Positions 4,601 through 7,727 of a DNA stretch of 7,727 bases are shown one piece after another. The notes beneath the pieces are model-generated. The model was not told where the DNA came from, did not search any database, and saw only the letters and a program-made list of their open reading frames with translations. The stretch is from contig CAITEO010000006.1 of assembly GCA_903891505.1 (NCBI GenBank), forward strand, positions 1 through 7,727, written 5' to 3'. Source of the stretch: an uncultured Candidatus Woesearchaeota archaeon (lineage in GTDB: Archaea > Nanobdellota > Nanobdellia > Woesearchaeales > 21-14-0-10-32-9). A program made the position numbers and the translations under genes. The stretch's first letter is position 1; every line of letters begins with the position of its first letter.

Positions 4601-4972
4601 CTACTTTTCATCAGATATGCTTATCCTAAAATAAATTCCCTTCTCGTTTTCAGGATTAATATGCAACTCCACTCGCCTTCCCTCAACAAGATACGATAGT
4701 TTCGCACTTCCTTCATAACCTAGAAGAAAATCTCCTTTTTTTGATTTTGTCTTGAAATGGATTTCCTTACCTGATATTTCCTCTTCAATTATATACTCTA
4801 TGTCTTTCTTTCGTCCGACAATTGACGCCGTGCATCCTTTGAAAAACTCCTTGTCTTTAAGCATTTGTTCCCACATTTTGAGTTCCCTCCTATCCTTTTT
4901 TGACAAGTAAAGTCTGCTCATGAAATCAATTGCCAAACAAGCAAGGCTTTCATAGTCTATTTGTGAGAACAT
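4601..4972 (-). CDS. Hypothetical protein, 123 residues
   Basis: I do not recognise the family. The first 60 residues look helical and mixed-charge (MFSQIDYESLACLAIDFMSR, then LSKKDRRELKMWEQMLKDKE). The second half looks like a beta-rich domain with alternating strands (IEYIIEEEISGKEIHF, KLSYLVEGRRVELHINP, GIYFRISIS). There is no signal peptide or membrane segment, and the two cysteines do not form a motif, so a soluble cytosolic protein is expected. A TATA-like CATATATCT on the minus strand (about 4995-5003) lies 27 bases before the ATG and supports a real leaderless gene. It stands between the nuclease-like gene and tRNA-Leu on the same strand, 107 bases from the former, so a shared transcript is not needed. 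Confidence 0.7.
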   Translation of the reverse strand: MFSQIDYESLACLAIDFMSRLYLSKKDRRELKMWEQMLKDKEFFKGCTASIVGRKKDIEYIIEEEISGKEIHFKTKSKKGDFLLGYEGSAKLSYLVEGRRVELHINPENEKGIYFRISISDEK

Positions 4973-4994
4973 GCATACTTCTTAATAAAACCAA

Positions 4995-5003
4995 GATATA
5001 TGT
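4995..5003 (-). promoter_or_regulatory. TATA-like element of the 123-residue hypothetical gene
   Basis: ACATATATC on the minus strand is centred about 27 bases before the ATG at 4972, the spacing expected for a leaderless start. Confidence 0.45.
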
Positions 5004-5059
5004 TTTTCGGAAAATAAACAGATATTCCAGAAAAAATAACGCTTAACTAACAAGTCCCC

Positions 5060-5078
5060 AAAAAAAAATTTAAAAAAA
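5060..5078 (-). terminator. Double T-run after the nuclease-like gene
   Basis: On the minus strand seven T, three A and then eleven bases of T-rich sequence with a run of nine T begin within 2 bases of the stop codon. This is a strong archaeal oligo-T terminator. Confidence 0.6.
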
Positions 5079-5079
5079 C

Positions 5080-5700
5080 TCAGTCATAAAACTGTTTGAG
5101 AAGATATTCTAGTTTTTCTGGCATTATATGCCCAACAGATATATCTTTATTCGGTTGATAAATAGGTGATGAAAATAAATAATCTTTTGATTGTACACCA
5201 TAATATTTTCTTGCAGGAATTTCAACTCCTTCTGCCTTCAATGTTTTATTCTCTATAATGCGATGTAAATGACTTGCTCGAACCCCGCAATACCTAATGG
5301 TTTCTAGATCATTTAATTTGTTATTCTTTTTCCAAAACCTCTCTATTGTTGCATTATCAACTATGATTATTTTATCCACATGCATACTTCTTGCAAGTTT
5401 TAATCTTATTGCTCTATCAGGCAAACCAGATAATTTAATCATCGACTTCTCAAAATTGTGCACCCCAATAACATATAAAACAGGTTTAGTTTTATTGAGT
5501 ATTTTGAACGAGTCAATTTGATACTCATGCAACTGAGCATAATATGCAGGATCAAAGAAAGTTACCTTCGCTTCAAGATAAAAGTCATCTGTTTCAAAAT
5601 CAGGAACGCGTACATTCCCATTCGTACGTTTAAGTTCAGGATATATTCTCTGAAGAATATTCTCGAATCTTTCTCCTATTAAATTATGTACTGAAGGCAT
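5080..5700 (-). CDS. PD-(D/E)XK nuclease-like protein, unassigned family
   Basis: The 206-residue protein shows a restriction-endonuclease-like core near its N-terminus. It has a helix with GERFENILQRIYPEL (E10 and E13 are candidate acidic residues), then VPDF with D34, and eight residues later EAK (E43, K45) in YLEAKVTFF. This is the PD-(D/E)XK order of nucleases that cut with Mg2+. The rest has alternating strands and helices (KPVLYVIGVHNFEK, HVDKIIIVDNATIERFWKK) and a Tyr/His-rich C-terminal part that may recognise the substrate. The specific family, and whether it cuts DNA or RNA, cannot be told. No methyltransferase or helicase lies nearby, so a classical restriction pair is not supported. 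The start is backed by a TATA-like TTTTAAAG about 27 bases upstream. Confidence 0.75.
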   Translation of the reverse strand: MPSVHNLIGERFENILQRIYPELKRTNGNVRVPDFETDDFYLEAKVTFFDPAYYAQLHEYQIDSFKILNKTKPVLYVIGVHNFEKSMIKLSGLPDRAIRLKLARSMHVDKIIIVDNATIERFWKKNNKLNDLETIRYCGVRASHLHRIIENKTLKAEGVEIPARKYYGVQSKDYLFSSPIYQPNKDISVGHIMPEKLEYLLKQFYD

Positions 5701-5722
5701 ACAAAAAAGAAATTACATTGTT

Positions 5723-5730
5723 CTTTAAAA
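5723..5730 (-). promoter_or_regulatory. TATA-like element of the nuclease-like gene
   Basis: TTTTAAAG on the minus strand is centred about 27 bases before the ATG at 5700 and fits a leaderless transcript. Confidence 0.45.
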
Positions 5731-5779
5731 TCTTGTTATTAGTAACTACAATATAATAAAGAAACTAAGAAACATAATA

Positions 5780-5892
5780 AGCCTCTGGCGAGGATTGAAC
5801 TCGCGGCCTCCACCTTTCTGTCAATTCATTCTGAACATTTTGTTTAGAACAAAATATACCAAGGTGGCGCTCTACCGCTGAGCTACAGAGGC
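5780..5892 (-). tRNA. tRNA-Thr(GGU), intron-containing
   Basis: The acceptor GCCTCTG/CAGAGGC is perfect, and the discriminator is T73, as in archaeal tRNA-Thr. The D-arm is GCTC-AGCGGTA-GAGC. The anticodon stem is CCACC/GGTGG with loop T32 T33 GGT A37 and A38 after the intron, so the anticodon is GGT. The variable loop is AGGCC, and the T-arm is GCGAG-TTCAATC-CTCGC. Removing 41 bases (5816-5856) leaves 72. CCA is not encoded. The TATA box on the minus strand at 5918-5928 (AATTATATAAA) lies about 31 bases upstream. Confidence 0.95.
5816..5856 (-). other. tRNA-Thr intron at 37/38 (41 bases), relaxed splice motif
   Basis: The intron folds into a perfect 8-pair stem ATTTTGTT/AACAAAAT around a CTA loop, plus a second weak hairpin (TTCA-GAA-TGAA). 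Exon T32-T33-G34 can pair with intron CAG, and the next position is a G-A mismatch. The bulge-helix-bulge is therefore degenerate and lopsided. Cut sites are inferred from the mature fold. Confidence 0.75.
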
Positions 5893-5917
5893 ATCAGTTC
5901 TAAAAAGACTTGGAAGT

Positions 5918-5928
5918 TATTTATATAA
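5918..5928 (-). promoter_or_regulatory. TATA box of tRNA-Thr
   Basis: AATTATATAAA on the minus strand is centred about 31 bases before the tRNA. It is nearly symmetric, so it could also serve the plus strand, but the membrane-protein gene has its own better-placed element at 5978-5986. Confidence 0.55.
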
Positions 5929-5977
5929 TTTGCTACTCCTAAAGAATGTGCAGTTTAGTGCAGAAAATAGAGAAAAG

Positions 5978-5986
5978 TATTTAAAA
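5978..5986 (+). promoter_or_regulatory. TATA-like element of the membrane-protein gene
   Basis: TATTTAAAA is centred 26 bases before the ATG at 6008. It supports that ATG over the upstream TTG (5930) and GTG (5948) starts in the same frame. Confidence 0.45.
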
Positions 5987-6007
5987 CAAAAGAGTAAAAT
6001 ACTAAAT

Positions 6008-6403
6008 ATGGTACTTTCATATTTATCACAGTTTCTAGGTTGGGTAAATGTTTTCATTTCTCTATTTATCATTTTATTTGCATTCAGTTTTTTCAAGAAA
6101 ACAGAACCTCACAAAAACAGAATGCCTTGGATATTTCTGTTTGTATCTGTAATAATATTTTTCCTAATAGAACTATCAGGAGTCATTCCTTCGACGGCAA
6201 ATCTGACTGATCTTAGAAACTTTTTGAAAACAACATTCATAGCAGTCATATTATATGTCTTTGTCTTCCAGTATTCTTTGCTCTCTGATGAAAATAAAAT
6301 AGTAATTAACAAAAAAGAAGAGGACAAAAAGAGTAGTTCATTAAAAGATCAAACTTTTGAAAAACCTCAAATAACAACAGCTAAATCAACTAAAACTAAA
6401 TAA
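6008..6403 (+). CDS. Small integral membrane protein, unknown function
   Basis: With the ATG at 6008 the protein has 131 residues and three predicted transmembrane helices: about 8-29 (QFLGWVNVFISLFIILFAF), 40-60 (PWIFLFVSVIIFFLIELSGV) and 72-93 (FLKTTFIAVILYVFVFQYSL). A Lys/Ser/Thr-rich hydrophilic tail follows (about 97-131, ending KSTKTK). The loop between helices 1 and 2 is positively charged (KKTEPHKNR) and so probably cytoplasmic, which would put the N-terminus and, with three helices, the tail on opposite sides. I do not recognise the family. Upstream in-frame starts (TTG 5930, GTG 5948) would add 20 to 26 hydrophilic residues. Pth2 begins 30 bases after its stop, so the two may share a transcript. 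Confidence 0.7.
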   Translation: MVLSYLSQFLGWVNVFISLFIILFAFSFFKKTEPHKNRMPWIFLFVSVIIFFLIELSGVIPSTANLTDLRNFLKTTFIAVILYVFVFQYSLLSDENKIVINKKEEDKKSSSLKDQTFEKPQITTAKSTKTK

Positions 6404-6433
6404 TAAATACTAAACTGAATTCTCAGGTAAAAA

Positions 6434-6778
6434 ATGGAACTAAAACAAATAATCGTCGTTCGAAACGATCTTAAAATGCCAAAAGGCAAACTTGCTGCTC
6501 AAGTTGCACACGGAAGCGTTGAAGCAGTTCTTAACAGCGACCCTAAAATAGTTCAAGCGTGGAAAAAACAAGGAATGAAGAAAGGGGTTTTGAAAGTTGA
6601 ATCATTAGGTGAACTTGAACAAATAATGATAAATGCAAAGAATGAAGGATTAAAAATTGGACTCATCAATGATGCTGGACGAACATTTCTGGCACCAGGC
6701 ACAACAACTGTTCTTGGTATCGGTCCTGACACCGAAGAGAGAATAAATAGAGTAACTGGACACTTAAAATTACTTTAG
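6434..6778 (+). CDS. pth2: Peptidyl-tRNA hydrolase, archaeal/eukaryotic type (Pth2)
   Basis: The 114-residue protein is a full-length Pth2, the enzyme that releases peptides from prematurely dropped peptidyl-tRNA so the tRNA can be reused. Family signatures are all present: the first strand QIIVVRNDLKMPKGK, the AAQVAHGSVEA helix (H26), VLKVESLGELEQI, and GLKIGLINDAGRTFLAPGT (D80, R83, T90), followed by TVLGIGPDTEE and the C-terminal GHLKLL. The length is usual for archaeal Pth2. It lies 30 bases after the membrane-protein gene. A TATA-like TAATAAATA at about 6401-6409 would also allow its own leaderless transcript. Convergent with the alkyltransferase gene, 38 bases apart. Confidence 0.97.
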   Translation: MELKQIIVVRNDLKMPKGKLAAQVAHGSVEAVLNSDPKIVQAWKKQGMKKGVLKVESLGELEQIMINAKNEGLKIGLINDAGRTFLAPGTTTVLGIGPDTEERINRVTGHLKLL

Positions 6779-6816
6779 AACTTTTCAAAATTATAATTAT
6801 ACTAATTTAATCTAAA

Positions 6817-7272
6817 TTAAGTTTTATTTAATCTAACATTTATTCCTTCTATTTCAAGCAAGTTCTTTTTTATGTCTATTCCTGCAGAATATCCTCCAAG
6901 TCCGTTTGATGCGACAACACGATGACAAGGAATTATGATTGGAATTTTATTCTTGCCGCAGGCGTTCGCGACTGCACGGTACGCTTTTGGTTTTTTGATC
7001 CGTGTCGCGAGTTCCTTGTAGGAAATCGTTTTCCCATAAGGAATCTTTATCATCTCTCGCCAAACACTCTCTTGGAACGGCGTTCCTTTAATTTCTAATT
7101 TTACGTCGAACTTCTTTCGTTTCAAAGAAAAATATTCTTCTAACTCTTTTTCGCATTTTTTGAATTCAGAACTTTGACTCTTCCTAAAATTATTATTTTT
7201 AGATTTAAGAAATTTTATTTCCACTATTTTATTATCCCGTCCAAGAATTTTGAAACAAATAGTTCTTTTCAT
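6817..7272 (-). CDS. ogt: O6-alkylguanine-DNA alkyltransferase (methylated-DNA--protein-cysteine methyltransferase)
   Basis: The 151-residue protein transfers alkyl groups from O6-alkylguanine in DNA to its own cysteine, a one-shot repair. The C-terminal domain is complete. TPFQESVWREMIKIPYGKT opens it and SYKELA forms the helix-turn-helix with Y85. AYRAVANACGKN contains the arginine finger R99. IIIPCHRVV holds the acceptor C116 and is followed by GLGGYSAG, the substrate-binding loop. The N-terminal domain (about 1-60) is short and degenerate, as is common. The start codon overlaps the stop of the upstream ZPR1-like gene in an ATGA, so translation is probably coupled and the two genes form an operon. 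MGMT and Ada-C are other names for the same family, and no Ada regulatory domain is present. Confidence 0.95.
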   Translation of the reverse strand: MKRTICFKILGRDNKIVEIKFLKSKNNNFRKSQSSEFKKCEKELEEYFSLKRKKFDVKLEIKGTPFQESVWREMIKIPYGKTISYKELATRIKKPKAYRAVANACGKNKIPIIIPCHRVVASNGLGGYSAGIDIKKNLLEIEGINVRLNKT

Positions 7273-7727
7273 TTCTTAGTTACTTTATCACTAATTATTG
7301 CAGAATTACCAGTAGGATCAGATATACTAATCGTTAACTTCTCTTGACCCATCATAACACGCGTCAACTTCTTGAGCATGTTCTTTGCTTTCTTTTTCTC
7401 CTCTTCATCTTCAGCAGTATCTCGAAGCAACTCTATTTGCTTTTTCATCCTATTCAAAATACCTTCAACATTTGTTATGTATCCGTTGCTTGCTTCGCCC
7501 GGTTCAATACTTCCAATATGTGGAATCTTAACTGTTGCATTTGAGGATTTTATGATTCTAATAGTAAGATCTTCTTCGGATGTAATCTCAAGTGTTGCTT
7601 TCATAGGTGGCTTTTCATCTTCTGTTTCAACATCTGCTTTATGATAATGGCATTCATCATTATCACAATCCATCGAATAAATAAGAAGATTACCAAAGTA
7701 AGGCACTTCTCTTTCTGCTTGTCTTAG
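7269..7727 (-). CDS. ZPR1-type zinc-finger protein, 5' end beyond the window
   Basis: The frame stays open to the window edge, and the first visible residues (LRQAEREVPYFGNLLIYSMD) belong to the family, so the gene is cut. The GTG at 7706 is not the likely start. After the PYFG strand comes a cysteine pair in CDNDECHYHKADVETE, the second half of the C4 zinc finger. The first CxxC should lie outside. The ZPR1 core follows: SNGYITNVEGILNRMKKQI, a charged helix, KNMLKKLTRVMMGQEKLTI and the closing signature DPTGNSAI. Eukaryotic ZPR1 carries two such modules and helps fold elongation factor 1A. Archaeal one-module relatives are less studied, so that role here is inference. The spacing C-x4-C differs from the more usual C-x2-C. 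The stop overlaps the alkyltransferase start by 4 bases. Confidence 0.88.
   Translation of the reverse strand, partial: LRQAEREVPYFGNLLIYSMDCDNDECHYHKADVETEDEKPPMKATLEITSEEDLTIRIIKSSNATVKIPHIGSIEPGEASNGYITNVEGILNRMKKQIELLRDTAEDEEEKKKAKNMLKKLTRVMMGQEKLTISISDPTGNSAIISDKVTKK

Noticed and set aside
5080..5700. Restriction-modification system with the 123-residue neighbour
   Set aside because: The neighbour has none of the methyltransferase motifs (no NPPY-type or FxGxG-type segments) and is too short.
5930..6007. TTG start at 5930 or GTG start at 5948 for the membrane protein
   Set aside because: The TATA element near 5923 is well placed for tRNA-Thr on the other strand, while another at 5978-5986 fits the ATG at 6008. 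The added residues are hydrophilic and without features. GTG 5948 is not fully excluded.

Overview
The window most likely comes from the chromosome of a small-genome, AT-rich archaeon, probably of the DPANN type (Woesearchaeota/Pacearchaeota-like). Five tRNA genes lack an encoded CCA end, and three of them carry an intron between positions 37 and 38 that folds into a bulge-helix-bulge-like structure. Two protein families point the same way: an archaeal/eukaryotic peptidyl-tRNA hydrolase (Pth2) and an archaeal ZPR1-type zinc-finger protein. Most protein genes have a TATA-like element 24 to 31 bases before the start codon, so their mRNAs should be leaderless. The exact lineage is inferred, not shown.

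Layout. Bases 1-128 hold an unresolved, locally GC-rich edge with an 11-base direct repeat. An isochorismatase-family hydrolase (+, 129-698) converges on a GNAT acetyltransferase (-, 693-1181), and their ends overlap by 6 bases. Next is a tyrosine recombinase with a C-terminal coiled coil (-, 1254-2498). Its start faces the 3' end of tRNA-Glu across a spacer with a large imperfect palindrome. Then come tRNA-Glu(UUC, intron), tRNA-Ile(UAU, intron) and tRNA-Gly(GCC), all on the minus strand, with GC-rich inverted repeats between the last two. A membrane-anchored DUF192 protein (+) converges on a nitroreductase (-). A structured 182-base spacer leads to tRNA-Leu(UAA), followed by an orphan 123-residue protein, a stand-alone PD-(D/E)XK nuclease-like protein and tRNA-Thr(GGU, intron), all on the minus strand. 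A small three-helix membrane protein and Pth2 follow on the plus strand. The window ends with a translationally coupled minus-strand pair, a 5'-truncated ZPR1-like gene followed by O6-alkylguanine-DNA alkyltransferase.

How the genes fit together. No single pathway unites them. tRNA genes and Pth2 serve translation, and ZPR1-family proteins are linked to elongation factor 1A in eukaryotes. The alkyltransferase repairs DNA, and the isochorismatase-like protein, nitroreductase and GNAT are small-molecule enzymes. The recombinase beside tRNA-Glu, the adjoining palindrome and the orphan nuclease are the accessory-looking parts. I see no convincing complete new defence or mobile system. The strongest unusual point is tRNA-Ile with a directly encoded UAU anticodon, which in known archaea replaces the agmatidine-modified CAU tRNA.
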